Shown in pieces: positions 41,801 to 50,900 of a DNA stretch of 52,437 bases. The notes under the pieces were generated by a model. It worked only from the letters and a program-made list of their open reading frames with translations, was not told where the DNA came from and did no database searches. Every line of letters starts with the position of its first letter. The stretch's first letter is position 1. Location of the stretch: NCBI GenBank assembly GCA_044508265.1, contig JBIQIB010000016.1:1-52437 (forward strand), read 5' to 3'. The translations under genes were made by a program, and so were the position numbers. This DNA is from JAEZDP01 sp044508265. GTDB lineage: Bacteria > Acidobacteriota > Vicinamibacteria > Vicinamibacterales > Vicinamibacteraceae.

Positions 41801-42913
41801 ATGCGACTGACGCCCACCCTGGCGCTGCTGGCCATCACCGCAGCCCCGCTGACCATCCACGCCCAGCGACAACCCGCCTCCGTGCAGCACGTCGAGGTCT
41901 ACAACGAGGCCGGACGATACGGCGGCTGGCCCGCCAACCACGGCATCTGGCAATGGGGTGACGAGATCCTCGTCGGCTTCGAATCGGGCTGGTTCAAGCC
42001 CAGCGAACGCGGGCACTCCATCGACTACAGCCGCCCCGCCGAGCACCTGCTGGCCCGCAGCCGGGACGGCGGCGCCACCTGGTCGATCGAGCGGCCGAAG
42101 GGCCTCGAACCCCCGCCCGGCACGCTCGTCGCCGGCGTTCCCGTCGCGACGGGCGGACGCCCCGTCACCCCCAGCCCCGGCGGCATCGACTTCACCGCCC
42201 CCGGCTTCGTGTTCACCGCCAGGATGGCCAACATCCACACAGGGCCGTCGCGCTTCTACTACTCGCTCGACAAGGGACGCACCTGGCAGGGGCCGCACGC
42301 CCTCCCCGACTTCGACACCCCCGGCATCGCCGCGCGCACCGACTACATCGTGGACGGCCCTTCCACGATGACCATCATGCTGACGGCCGCGAAGTCGAAC
42401 GAACGCGAGGGACGCGTCTTCGCCGCGCGCACGACCGACGGCGGCAAGACCTGGACGCGCCTCGGCTGGGTGCACCCCGAGCCGGCCGACAACGACTACG
42501 GCATCATGCCGTCCACGGTGCGGCTGTCGCCGCAGTCGCTCTTCACGACGGTCCGCTTCCGCCGCTGGATTGAAGGCTATCGCTCGGACGACAACGGCGC
42601 GACGTGGACGCACGTGACGCGCGTCGTGCCCGACACGGGTCGCGGCAACCCGCCCAGCCTGGTCAAGCTGAAGGACGGACGCCTCGTCGTGACCTTCGGC
42701 TACCGCGCAGAGCCCTACGGCATCCGCGCGCGCGTGAGCAGCGACGAAGGCCGGACCTGGAGCGACGACATCGTGCTGCGCAGCGACGCCGGCAGCTGGG
42801 ACCTCGGCTACCCCCGCACCGTGCAGCGCGGCGACGGCAAGCTCGTGACTGTCTACTACTACAACCTCGGCGACGCCGAACGCTTCATCGGCGGGACCAT
42901 CTGGGAGCCGTAG
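41801..42913 (+). CDS. Secreted sialidase-like (BNR/Asp-box) protein
   Basis: Beta-propeller protein of 370 residues with a signal peptide (MRLTPTLALLAITAAPLTIH, cleaved near residue 22). It has five Asp boxes, S-X-D-X-G-X-T-W: SRDGGATW, SLDKGRTW, TTDGGKTW, SDDNGATW and SSDEGRTW. Exo-alpha-sialidases have this pattern, but so do many secreted non-catalytic propellers. A candidate arginine (VRFRRWIEGYRSDDN) is present but the catalytic triad is not clear by eye. ATG 41801 has AGGAGAG 5 nt upstream and a strong promoter. It ends one base before the stop of the convergent TMEM175-like gene. Confidence 0.8.
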   Translation: MRLTPTLALLAITAAPLTIHAQRQPASVQHVEVYNEAGRYGGWPANHGIWQWGDEILVGFESGWFKPSERGHSIDYSRPAEHLLARSRDGGATWSIERPKGLEPPPGTLVAGVPVATGGRPVTPSPGGIDFTAPGFVFTARMANIHTGPSRFYYSLDKGRTWQGPHALPDFDTPGIAARTDYIVDGPSTMTIMLTAAKSNEREGRVFAARTTDGGKTWTRLGWVHPEPADNDYGIMPSTVRLSPQSLFTTVRFRRWIEGYRSDDNGATWTHVTRVVPDTGRGNPPSLVKLKDGRLVVTFGYRAEPYGIRARVSSDEGRTWSDDIVLRSDAGSWDLGYPRTVQRGDGKLVTVYYYNLGDAERFIGGTIWEP

Positions 42914-43618
42914 TCACATGCCATCCGCCGGGGCGGACGTCCGCCCCGGCAACCGCGACACGACGAGCCTCTCGTACACCAGGTGCGCGAACCCGGTGAG
43001 CGCATACATGCCGCCGGAGATGCTCATCGCCACCCAGGTCCGGCCAATCGCCGCCGTCAGCACCGACGCGAGTCCGATGGCCACGTAAATGAGCATCGCC
43101 CCCTGATAGACGCGGATCTCGCGCAGCCGCGCGCGGTCCGCCCCAGCACGGCGGTGGCACACGGCGGCGCGACCGTACATGGCCGCCAGCACCGCGAACA
43201 CCAGCACGAAGCCGAGCCCGTACATCACCATCAGGGCAGGGACGTCGGCACCGTTGAAGCCCGGTGGCTCGCCCCCGAGAATCAGCCCGTCGGGCCCGAG
43301 CAGCACGTTCATCAGGAACTTCAGCGGATACACGTACGAGAGCACGACGAACAGCAGCGCCCCGTTCAGCCACAGGAGCACGCCGTCGTCGACGCCACAG
43401 CGCTTGTAGAGGGCCCTGTGCTCCTGCCACACGAGCAGGAGCAGCGCGAACGACGCGGCAAACGCGGGCAGCATGCGCATCGCGACGCGCATCTCGCCGA
43501 ACGTGCGCGGAACCTCCAGCGAGACGACGAGCAGTGTGACAGCGAAGCCGAAGACTGCGTCGCTGAACGCCTCGACGCGTGCCGTGTCGGCGTTCGAAGC
43601 GGGTGCCGTGGACGTCAT
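42914..43618 (-). CDS. TMEM175-like (DUF1211) membrane protein
   Basis: Potassium-channel-like membrane protein of 234 residues. Family mark: RVEAFSDAVFGFAVTLLVVSLEVP near residue 14, with the FSD motif of the first span in TMEM175 channels. Six hydrophobic spans; bacterial members have one such repeat and assemble as tetramers. ATG 43618 has GGAGG 9 nt upstream. It lies 36 bp downstream of mutT and is likely the last gene of the ygfZ-mutT-TMEM175 set. Ion selectivity in this protein is not known. Confidence 0.88.
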   Translation of the reverse strand: MTSTAPASNADTARVEAFSDAVFGFAVTLLVVSLEVPRTFGEMRVAMRMLPAFAASFALLLLVWQEHRALYKRCGVDDGVLLWLNGALLFVVLSYVYPLKFLMNVLLGPDGLILGGEPPGFNGADVPALMVMYGLGFVLVFAVLAAMYGRAAVCHRRAGADRARLREIRVYQGAMLIYVAIGLASVLTAAIGRTWVAMSISGGMYALTGFAHLVYERLVVSRLPGRTSAPADGM

Positions 43619-43654
43619 CCGGGTGGTCCTCCGGGGAGGTGGACAGTTGAGCGG

Positions 43655-44080
43655 TCACCCTTCCGCGTCGGCAGATGGCGCGCCGGCGACGAGAAGTTCG
43701 ACGAGCTCGCGATCCGCTTCCGGCAGGTCGAGCTCGGAGAGATCCTGCCGCGCCACCCAGCGCATCGCCTGGCCGTCCTGGGGCACCGGCTCGCCGAGCA
43801 GCCGGCACGCGAAAAAGTGCAGCGTGACTCGCCGCTCGGGATAGTCGTGTCTCGTCGAGACGAGGCAGTGTCCGACGTCAACCAGACACGCCAGCTCCTC
43901 GCGAATCTCCCTGACCAGGCACTTCTCGAGCGATTCGCCCGGCAGCTGCTTGCCGCCCGGAAACTCCCAGCGGCCCGCGAGGTGCGTGCCCGCCAGACGT
44001 CGCGTCACGAGAAACGTGCCGTCGCGCTCGACGACGGCCGCGGCGACGACGATCGACTCGACGGGATGGGCGGCACTCAC
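43655..44080 (-). CDS. mutT: MutT-like Nudix hydrolase
   Basis: Nucleotide pyrophosphohydrolase of 141 residues, likely cleaning oxidised dNTPs such as 8-oxo-dGTP. The Nudix box is GKQLPGESLEKCLVREIREE, with all Glu/Arg positions kept (G-X5-E-X7-RE-X-XEE), but the late Gly is Ala. The WEFPGGK segment before it matches MutT; FPGGK supports dNTP rather than ADP-ribose. The GTG start at 44080 overlaps the ygfZ stop in GTGA. Lies 2.2 kb from mutY, whose own Nudix-like domain is missing. Symbol given by family; other (d)NTPs cannot be excluded. Confidence 0.85.
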   Translation of the reverse strand: MSAAHPVESIVVAAAVVERDGTFLVTRRLAGTHLAGRWEFPGGKQLPGESLEKCLVREIREELACLVDVGHCLVSTRHDYPERRVTLHFFACRLLGEPVPQDGQAMRWVARQDLSELDLPEADRELVELLVAGAPSADAEG

Positions 44081-45135
44081 GCCGTGTCCGGCCCTCCTGC
44101 CAGCGCCTCGACGGTCGCGCGGGCCCACGGCTCGCCGGCGTCTACCTCGACCTCCGTCCCTGCGGTCATCGCGTCGCGCCCGAGCATCGCGAGTGCGACG
44201 AACCGGCTGCGCCCCGGCGACAACGCGGCGGACGTGATGCGCCCGACGACCTTGCTGTCCTTCCGGACCTCCGTGCCCGCGGGCCACGGCACCTGCGGTT
44301 CCTCGACGGCGGGCATGGCGAACGTGGCATCCGACACCAGACGGCAGATGCGGCGCGCAACGCGGCCCTTGCCGCGGTGCAGAACGCGAATGACGATCTC
44401 CTGCCCGACGTAGCAGCCCTTGTCGAAGCTGATCGCGCGCGGCTCGATGCCGGCCTCGAGCGGAATGGTGTCGTCGCCCATGTCGACGCCGAACCGCGGC
44501 CGGCCGGCCTCGATGCGGGCCGCGTCGGCCACCTGGGGATGCAGATCGCCGAAGCCCAGCGCGCGCAGCGCGCCGAGCAGCGACGCGGCTGCCGGTGCCG
44601 GCACGTACACGTCATAGCCGTCGACGCCGAGGTCCCGCGACGCGGCAACGAAGCCGTCGTGACCGTCCACGCTGACCGGCTGGTGCTGATACTCGCCCAG
44701 CGCCGCGAGGGTCTCACCCGACATGCCGAGGTGCGCGGCGAGCCGACGCGCCGATGCCGGGCCCGCGACGGCAACGCACCCCAGCTCCCCGGAGACGTCG
44801 GTCAGCGTGACGTCCTCCATGATGATGAACTGGTCGAGGCGGCTCAGCAGGGCTTCACGCGCCGACGCCTCCACGTCGAGCAGCACGTCGTCGCCGCGGA
44901 CGAGCACGCGCATGTCGCCGATCATCCGGCCCTGGGGCGTCAGGTACGCCGCGTAACACCCCTCGCCTGTGCCGAGTGACGACACGTCGTTGGTGAGCAG
45001 GCCCTGCAGCCACTCCATCCGATCGGGTCCCGAGACGCGAAGCCGTGCGGCCGTCCCGCTGCGGTCGAAGACGACCGCATCGGACGTCAACGCGAGGAAC
45101 GAGGCGGAGAACGACTGGGCTATTCTGAGACTCAT
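44077..45135 (-). CDS. ygfZ: YgfZ/GcvT-like folate-binding iron-sulfur assembly protein
   Basis: Protein of 352 residues related to GcvT and to YgfZ/IBA57, which help mature and repair certain iron-sulfur proteins using tetrahydrofolate. The mark is FDKGCYVGQEIVIR (K-G-C-Y-X-G-Q-E) near residue 241. The N-terminal SGPDRMEWLQGLLTNDVSSL is typical of the fold. ATG at 45135 overlaps the start codon of the divergent hydrolase (45134), on opposite strands. A TAAAAT box (45153-45158) would give a 10-nt leader. Operon with mutT by GTGA. Confidence 0.88.
   Translation of the reverse strand: MSLRIAQSFSASFLALTSDAVVFDRSGTAARLRVSGPDRMEWLQGLLTNDVSSLGTGEGCYAAYLTPQGRMIGDMRVLVRGDDVLLDVEASAREALLSRLDQFIIMEDVTLTDVSGELGCVAVAGPASARRLAAHLGMSGETLAALGEYQHQPVSVDGHDGFVAASRDLGVDGYDVYVPAPAAASLLGALRALGFGDLHPQVADAARIEAGRPRFGVDMGDDTIPLEAGIEPRAISFDKGCYVGQEIVIRVLHRGKGRVARRICRLVSDATFAMPAVEEPQVPWPAGTEVRKDSKVVGRITSAALSPGRSRFVALAMLGRDAMTAGTEVEVDAGEPWARATVEALAGGPDTA
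45121..45126 (+). promoter_or_regulatory. -10-like TATTCT of hydrolase at 45134
   Basis: TATTCT, 7 nt, then ATG 45134. The box is inside the first codons of ygfZ. Confidence 0.5.
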
Positions 45136-46840
45136 GCGTGTGTCCGTCCGCTATTTTACGTGGTTTGCCGCGATCGCCCTCGCCACGCCGGCCCTTGCGC
45201 AGGAGGCCCCGCCTCCTGACGCCGAGGCCTCCGCTACCACCACGTCGGCGGCCTTCCGCATCATCATTCAGGGCCGCCCCGTCGGCACCGAGGACGTCAG
45301 CGTGATCTCGCTCGACGGCCGCACGGTCATCCGCTCGACGGGCGGCATCGAGGGCGGCAACTTCAGCCTGCGCTCGGCCGAGATCGTCTACGGGCCGGAT
45401 CTCGCGCCGCAGCGCCTGTCCATGGAGATGGCGGTGCGCGGGCAGGTGGAGTCGCTCGAGACCGAATTTGCCGGCAGCACCGCGACGAGCCGGATCACGC
45501 GCGGCGACGACGTCCAGCAGAAGACCGACACCGTGTCGCCTGCAACGGTGATCTTCCCGAACAACGTGTTCGGAGCCGTCGAAGGTCTGGCACGCAGGCT
45601 GGTGACGATGCAGGCGGGAGAGTCGCTGCCCGTCTACGTGGCGCCGCAGGCGGAGGTGCAGGCACGGCTGACCGCCGTCGACACCGAGCGCATCCAGACG
45701 GCCGCCGGCACGTTCGACGTGCGCCGCCATACGGTGGACGTCTCCAATCCGAGCGGCCCGCTCGCCGTGCTCGTCTGGGCGGAAGCGGCCACCGGCCGGC
45801 TCGTGCGCTACAGCATCCCCGCCGCCAGCATCGACGTCGTCCGCGAGGACATCACGTCCGTCTTCACGCGGTCGGTGCGCGAGCCTCGCGACAACGACGA
45901 AGAAGAAATGATTCCGGCTGTCGGATTCAGCCTGGCCGCGACGATCTCCCGCCCGCCCGGCAGCACCGCCCCGGACGACAAGGCCAAAGACGTCACGCGC
46001 CTGCCGGCCGTGATCCTCGTGGGCGGCTCGGGCGAACTCGATCGCGACGGCGTCGCGTTCGGCGTGCCCATCCTCGCGCAGCTTGCCGGCGCGCTTGCCG
46101 ATGCGGGCTACCTGGTCGTGCGTTACGACAAGCGCGGCGTCGGACAGAGCGGGGGCCGCTCAGAGTCGGCGACGCTCGACGACTACGCCGAGGACGTGAG
46201 GTCGGTGGTGCGGTACCTGCGCAAGCGGAAGGACGTCGACAACGACAGGATCGCCGTCGCCGGGCACAGCGAAGGCGGCGCCGTCGCGCTGCTCGCCGCG
46301 GCGCGGACCAACGACATCAAGGCCGTCGTCTCGATCAACGGTCCGGGGGGCACCGGCAGCGAGCTCATCCTCGCGCAGCAACGCCGGGCGCTGTCCGGCC
46401 TCTCGTTGCCAGAGGACGAGAAGCAGAAGCGGATGGCGCTGCAGACACAGATCATGAACGCCGTGCTCACGGGCGAGGGATGGGACGGCGTCCCCGAGAA
46501 CCTCCGCAAGCAGGCGGACACGCCGTGGTTCCGCAGCCTGCTCGCCTACGACCCCGCCGAGCCGCTGAAGCGCGCCAACCAGCCGCTGCTCATCGTGCAC
46601 GGCGAGCTCGACAGGCAGGTGGAACCGTCCAACGCGGACGCGCTGCTGGCTCTCGCGCAGGCGCGCCGGAAGGGCAAGGGCGTGGACGTGGTGAAGCTGC
46701 CGGGCATCAACCACCTGCTGGTGCCGGCGAAGACCGGAGAGGTGAGCGAGTACGGCACGCTCGACGACAGGAGCGTGAGCCCGGAGGTCGCCCGCGTCGT
46801 CGCCGCCTGGCTCGAGACGACGTTCACGTCGCAGCGCTGA
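45134..46840 (+). CDS. Secreted alpha/beta hydrolase with N-terminal beta domain
   Basis: Serine hydrolase of 568 residues. Signal peptide MRVSVRYFTWFAAIALATPA, cleaved near residue 23 (ALAQ). Residues about 35-270 are beta-rich with no named motif; the hydrolase domain follows: VILVGGSGELDRDGV, VRYDKRGVGQSGG, nucleophile in VAGHSEGGAVALL, acid in IVHGELDRQVEP and His in LPGINHLLVP. ATG 45134 is chosen over the earlier in-frame ATG at 44969, which lies inside ygfZ; TATTCT lies 7 nt upstream. Same plan as the gene at 8653-10293. Likely periplasmic esterase or peptidase; substrate unknown. Confidence 0.87.
   Translation: MRVSVRYFTWFAAIALATPALAQEAPPPDAEASATTTSAAFRIIIQGRPVGTEDVSVISLDGRTVIRSTGGIEGGNFSLRSAEIVYGPDLAPQRLSMEMAVRGQVESLETEFAGSTATSRITRGDDVQQKTDTVSPATVIFPNNVFGAVEGLARRLVTMQAGESLPVYVAPQAEVQARLTAVDTERIQTAAGTFDVRRHTVDVSNPSGPLAVLVWAEAATGRLVRYSIPAASIDVVREDITSVFTRSVREPRDNDEEEMIPAVGFSLAATISRPPGSTAPDDKAKDVTRLPAVILVGGSGELDRDGVAFGVPILAQLAGALADAGYLVVRYDKRGVGQSGGRSESATLDDYAEDVRSVVRYLRKRKDVDNDRIAVAGHSEGGAVALLAAARTNDIKAVVSINGPGGTGSELILAQQRRALSGLSLPEDEKQKRMALQTQIMNAVLTGEGWDGVPENLRKQADTPWFRSLLAYDPAEPLKRANQPLLIVHGELDRQVEPSNADALLALAQARRKGKGVDVVKLPGINHLLVPAKTGEVSEYGTLDDRSVSPEVARVVAAWLETTFTSQR
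45153..45158 (-). promoter_or_regulatory. -10-like TAAAAT of ygfZ
   Basis: TAAAAT on the minus strand, 17 nt before ATG 45135. Lies within the first codons of the divergent hydrolase gene. Confidence 0.4.
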
Positions 46841-46917
46841 TCCTGACAACGCGATTCCCGCGCCGTCGGCTGCGCGGCGGCTGCGAGCGCTATGCGCCGG
46901 AGCCGGGGAGGCGCGCC

Positions 46918-48261
46918 TTACTCGTAGCGCAACGACTCGATCGGGTCGAGGCGCGATGCGCGTACGGCCGGAAGCAAGCCGGCCGCGATGCCGACCACCA
47001 TCAGAATCGCGGTGCAGATCCCGAGGAGCTCCAGCGACATCACGAGGTGGATGTCGGTGCGTCGCGTCATGTCGTCGAGCAGCTCGGCCAGGAAGGGTCG
47101 CGGGCTGAACACCCGCACGAGCGCAAACGACGCCGCCACGCCGGCCAGGCCGCCGAGGAAGGTGATCAGCAGCCCTTCGAAGAGGAACTGCAGCAGGATC
47201 TCGCGCCGCCGCGCGCCGAGCGCCTTGCGGATGCCGATCTCCCGCGTCCGCTCGGTCACCGACACGAACATGATGTTCATGATCCCGACGCCGCCGATGG
47301 CCAGCGTGAGCACGCCGATGAACGTCAGCACGACCTTCAGGCCGTCGGTGATGCCGCCTATCATCCGGCTGTTCTCTACCGAGTCGTTGATGACCACCGC
47401 CCGCTCGTCGGAGGGGTTGAACTGGTACTTGCGGGCGAGCGCCTCGCGTACCTGCCTGAGCGCGCGGTCCTGCTGCCAGGGGTCTACGGTCTGGATGACG
47501 AGCGTCGCCAGGTAGGTCGTGTCCTGCAGCTCGCTCATCGTCGTATAGGGGATGAAGACGCAGTACTTGTCGGGCGCGAAGTACGCCGACATCTGCACCT
47601 TGTCTTCCATCACGCCGATCACTTCGAACGGCCGTGAGCCGATGCGCACCGTCTGGCCCACCGCCTGCCTGGCGCCGAACAGCTTGCGCGCCACCTCGTA
47701 GCCCAGGAAGGCCACGCGCCGGCGCTCGGCGACATCGTCGACCGTCAGCCAGCGACCCTGCCCCGCGCCGGGGCGCTCGTGGCGCATCGTGCCGTAGATG
47801 GCGTCCACGCCGCGTACCGGCTGCGTCACGGTGCGGTCACCGAACACAATCGGCAGGCGGTTGACGTACTCGGGGCTCGCGAACTTGATCGCGGGCAGCT
47901 CGGCCAGCATGCCGACGTCTTCCGGCTTCAGACGGATCCTCCGTCCCGCACGCTGGCCGCCGGCCTGCATGCTCGTCTGCCCCGGCCAGAGGACGGCCGT
48001 GCCCTCGCCGAACGCGTTCCGGAACCCGAACATCAGGGCGTCCTGGAAGCCGTTGCCGTAGGCGAGCAGCATCACCACCGAGACGATGCCCCAGGAGATG
48101 CCGAGCATCGACAGCCCCGCCCGCATGCGGTTGCGCGCCACGCCATAGAGCGCCTCGCGCGTCACCTCGCGCAGCATGTGCCGAACGCCGCCGCGCGAAC
48201 GACGCCGCGAGGCGGCCGACGGCAACGTGAGTTCGATCGTGGCTGTATCGGGCGGTGTCAT
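46918..48261 (-). CDS. MacB-like ABC transporter permease
   Basis: Inner-membrane permease of 447 residues with the MacB/FtsX layout. One N-terminal span (about 43-65) is followed by a large periplasmic domain (65-320, MacB_PCD-like) and three C-terminal spans in the FtsX domain, with the block VSVTERTREIGIRKALGARRREI near residue 353. No Walker motifs are present, so an ATPase must come from elsewhere. Third gene of adaptor-permease-permease, 15 bp after its paralogue. Such systems export macrolides, lipoproteins or toxins; the cargo is unknown. Confidence 0.88.
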   Translation of the reverse strand: MTPPDTATIELTLPSAASRRRSRGGVRHMLREVTREALYGVARNRMRAGLSMLGISWGIVSVVMLLAYGNGFQDALMFGFRNAFGEGTAVLWPGQTSMQAGGQRAGRRIRLKPEDVGMLAELPAIKFASPEYVNRLPIVFGDRTVTQPVRGVDAIYGTMRHERPGAGQGRWLTVDDVAERRRVAFLGYEVARKLFGARQAVGQTVRIGSRPFEVIGVMEDKVQMSAYFAPDKYCVFIPYTTMSELQDTTYLATLVIQTVDPWQQDRALRQVREALARKYQFNPSDERAVVINDSVENSRMIGGITDGLKVVLTFIGVLTLAIGGVGIMNIMFVSVTERTREIGIRKALGARRREILLQFLFEGLLITFLGGLAGVAASFALVRVFSPRPFLAELLDDMTRRTDIHLVMSLELLGICTAILMVVGIAAGLLPAVRASRLDPIESLRYE

Positions 48262-48276
48262 GATCGCGTCCCTGAC

Positions 48277-49572
48277 CTACATCTCGTACCGGAGCGCCTC
48301 GGTGGGCGGCAGCTGCGCGGCACGCCGCGCTGGCAGCGTGGAGGCGATGACGCCGATGACGAGCAGGCCGAGCACGGCCATCAGGGCGCTCGACCAGGTG
48401 ATGATCATCCCGGAGAAGCGGATGGGCAGCGTGGCGAAGGCGTTCACGGCCAGGCAGAGCGCGGCGCCGAGCAGGAGGCCCGCGCCCCCGCTCAGCAGCG
48501 TGAGAAAGAAGCCTTCCAGGAAGAACTGGCGCTGAATCTGGGCAGTCGTCGCGCCGAGCGCCTTACGGACGCCGATCTCCCTCGTGCGGTCACGGACGGC
48601 GATGAGCATGATGTTCATCACGCCGATGCCGCCGAGCGCCAGCGTGACGATGCCGACGAGGCGGAAGAAGCTGGCCATCGCGCCGATCATCCGGTCGAAG
48701 AACATCGTGCTCAGCGACGTGTCCCATACGCTGATCGCGTCGCGGTCATCCGGGTTGAAGCCCTTGCGGCGCGCGAGGATCTCACGGACCTCGCGCTCGA
48801 GCGGCCAGTCGATGTCCTCGACGCGCCCCGTGCGCTGCGACATGATCGTGCCGAGCTCGGCGACCACCTCGGGCGTCGGCAACACGATCATCTGGTGGAT
48901 GGCGCCCGGCGGCTGGTCGGTGCGCGGCATGTTGCGGACCATCACCGAGAACGGGATGAAGATCTTGTTGTTGTCGGGGCCGCTGTAGCTGCTGTCCTGG
49001 TCCTTGCGCCGGATCCGGCCGACGACCGTGTAGGGCAGCCCGTTGATCAGCACCGTCTCCCTGATCGGGCTCCGGTCGCCGAACAGCTGCTTGGACATCT
49101 CCCACCCGATGACGCAGACGTGGGAGGCATTCCGCTCGTCGCTCCAGTTCAGCTGACGTCCGCTGTCCACCTCGATCGTCCGCATGAACATGTAGGGCGG
49201 CTCGACGCCGTGGACGGTGACCGACGCCTGGTTGTAGGCGCTCTTGACCGTGGTGCCGCGCTGCAGCTCGGGGCTGACGTCCGCGACGAGCCGGCCCTGC
49301 TCGCGTACGGCGCGCGCGTCGTCCACCGTCAGGATGATGGGCCGCCCGGCGCGCTCCCCGCCGGCCTGCATGCCGGTGCGCGAGCCCCAGACGATGCTCA
49401 TGTTGCGTCCGAACTCGCGCAGCACCGCGTCGTTGCCCCGGCGGAAGCCTTCGCCGAGCGCCGACAGCACGACGATCGACACGATGCCCCACATGATGCC
49501 GAACATCGTGAGGAAGCTCCGGAGCTTGTTGGCCCGGAGGTTGTCGATGGCCTGACGGAACGATTCACCCAT
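48277..49572 (-). CDS. MacB-like ABC transporter permease (paralogue)
   Basis: Permease of 431 residues with the same layout: an N-terminal span with LRSFLTMFGIMWGIVSIVVL (about 19-40), a periplasmic domain, then three spans around IAVRDRTREIGVRKALGATT near residue 328 and a final LPARRAAQLPPTEALRYEM. It shares a GMQAGGERAGRPIILT stretch with the second permease (SMQAGGQRAGRRIRLK), showing duplication. ATG 49572 lies 18 bp after the adaptor stop. Pairs of MacB-like permeases can form heterodimers; here they likely do so with an ATPase that is not in this window. Confidence 0.88.
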   Translation of the reverse strand: MGESFRQAIDNLRANKLRSFLTMFGIMWGIVSIVVLSALGEGFRRGNDAVLREFGRNMSIVWGSRTGMQAGGERAGRPIILTVDDARAVREQGRLVADVSPELQRGTTVKSAYNQASVTVHGVEPPYMFMRTIEVDSGRQLNWSDERNASHVCVIGWEMSKQLFGDRSPIRETVLINGLPYTVVGRIRRKDQDSSYSGPDNNKIFIPFSVMVRNMPRTDQPPGAIHQMIVLPTPEVVAELGTIMSQRTGRVEDIDWPLEREVREILARRKGFNPDDRDAISVWDTSLSTMFFDRMIGAMASFFRLVGIVTLALGGIGVMNIMLIAVRDRTREIGVRKALGATTAQIQRQFFLEGFFLTLLSGGAGLLLGAALCLAVNAFATLPIRFSGMIITWSSALMAVLGLLVIGVIASTLPARRAAQLPPTEALRYEM

Positions 49573-49590
49573 GGCTGTTCGCCTGCTCGA

Positions 49591-50787
49591 TCAGGACGGC
49601 AGGACGACCTTGTCGCCTTCCTCGAGGCCGTCGAGGATCTGCGCGCGCGTGCCGTTGCTCACGCCGACGGTGACGGGCACGCGCCGACGGCCCGTGGGCT
49701 CGGCCGGGTCGAACACGTCCACGTGCGCCTGCCTGTCGGCGTCGTAACTCAGTGCGGCCTCGGGAATGATCAGCGAGCCGGGATGCTCCTCGAGCACGAT
49801 CTCGGCGTTGGCCGTCATGTTGGCCTTGAGCTCGTTGCCGGGGTTGTCGATCGAGACGCGCACCTCGAAGGTGGTCACGTTGTCTTCCTCGGTGCCCATC
49901 GGCGAGATCAGCGTCACGCTGCCGTTGAACTGCCGGTCCTTGAACGTCTCGACGCTGATGCGGGCCGGCTGCTCGAGACGTACGAAGCCGATGTCCGATT
50001 CGTCGACGTTCCCGCGCACGAACACCTCGCCGATGTCGCCGAGCGTCATCACGGGGGTGCCGTTGGCACCGAGGTTGAGGATGGACGACACGGGGCTGCC
50101 CACCTCGACGTCGCGCGTGAGCACCATGCCCGCAATCGGCGCGCGGATGGTCGCGTTGCGGAGGTCTTCCTGCGCCCGCTCGAGGGCCGCGCGGGCCTGC
50201 GCCACCTGCGCCTCGGTTTCGGCGACCTTCGCTCTCGAGACGACCAGCTGACCACGCGCGGCGCGCTGCCTGTTGACCGCCTGTTCGTAGAGGCTGCGCG
50301 TCTGGTCCAGCTCGGACTGCGGCATGAGCTGCTGCGCGAAGAGCTCGGCGGCCCGCTTCGCTGCCCGCTCGGCGAATTCGACGTCGGGGCCCTCAGCCTC
50401 GATCTTGTTCTTCTCGAGCTCCGCACGCGCGCCCGACAGCCCTGCCTCGGCTGCCTGGAGGTTCGCCTGCGCCTCACGGACACGGGCGTTCAGCTCCTCC
50501 TTGTCCAGTTCGACGAGGATGTCCCCCTCGGCGACGACGTCGCCGACCTCGACGTGCACCCGCTCGATGATGCCGTTGGCCTTCGACTTGATCTCGACCT
50601 TGGCAATGGGTTCCACCTTGCCCGTCGCGACCACGGACTTCACCATGGTGGAGCGCTCGACGGTCGCCAGGCGCGTCGGGTCGACGCTGGCGCTGGCGGT
50701 GCCGAAGCCGCCCAGCAGGTAGGCCGCGCCGCCCAGAACGGCCACGCCGATGCCCGCGCCCATCATTCGCTTGCTCGTTTTCGTCAT
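49591..50787 (-). CDS. MacA/HlyD-type periplasmic adaptor protein
   Basis: Membrane-fusion protein of 398 residues that links an inner-membrane transporter to an outer-membrane channel. N-terminal span (about 9-27), lipoyl halves (AKVEIKSKANGIIERVHVEV near 60 and ATIRAPIAGMVLTRDVEVG near 215), and between them a long coiled-coil hairpin (about 95-205, rich in Ala/Glu/Arg). Then the beta-barrel and membrane-proximal parts (ISVETFKDRQFNGSVTLISP). ATG 50787, with GGAGAG 4 nt upstream. First gene of the MacA/MacB-like set, divergent from pntA. Cargo unknown. Confidence 0.88.
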   Translation of the reverse strand: MTKTSKRMMGAGIGVAVLGGAAYLLGGFGTASASVDPTRLATVERSTMVKSVVATGKVEPIAKVEIKSKANGIIERVHVEVGDVVAEGDILVELDKEELNARVREAQANLQAAEAGLSGARAELEKNKIEAEGPDVEFAERAAKRAAELFAQQLMPQSELDQTRSLYEQAVNRQRAARGQLVVSRAKVAETEAQVAQARAALERAQEDLRNATIRAPIAGMVLTRDVEVGSPVSSILNLGANGTPVMTLGDIGEVFVRGNVDESDIGFVRLEQPARISVETFKDRQFNGSVTLISPMGTEEDNVTTFEVRVSIDNPGNELKANMTANAEIVLEEHPGSLIIPEAALSYDADRQAHVDVFDPAEPTGRRRVPVTVGVSNGTRAQILDGLEEGDKVVLPS

Positions 50788-50885
50788 CGATCTCTCCAGG
50801 ACCGTCGCCGACGCCGGGGCGTCGCCGCAGGCGCTACGGGGACATGGGGTTGGACGGAGAGGCCTCCTGCCGGGTTCACTCACGT

Positions 50886-50891
50886 TACAAT
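50886..50891 (+). promoter_or_regulatory. -10-like TACAAT of pntA
   Basis: TACAAT, 9 nt, then ATG 50901. Near-leaderless. Confidence 0.5.
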
Positions 50892-50900
50892 GCCGGGGCC

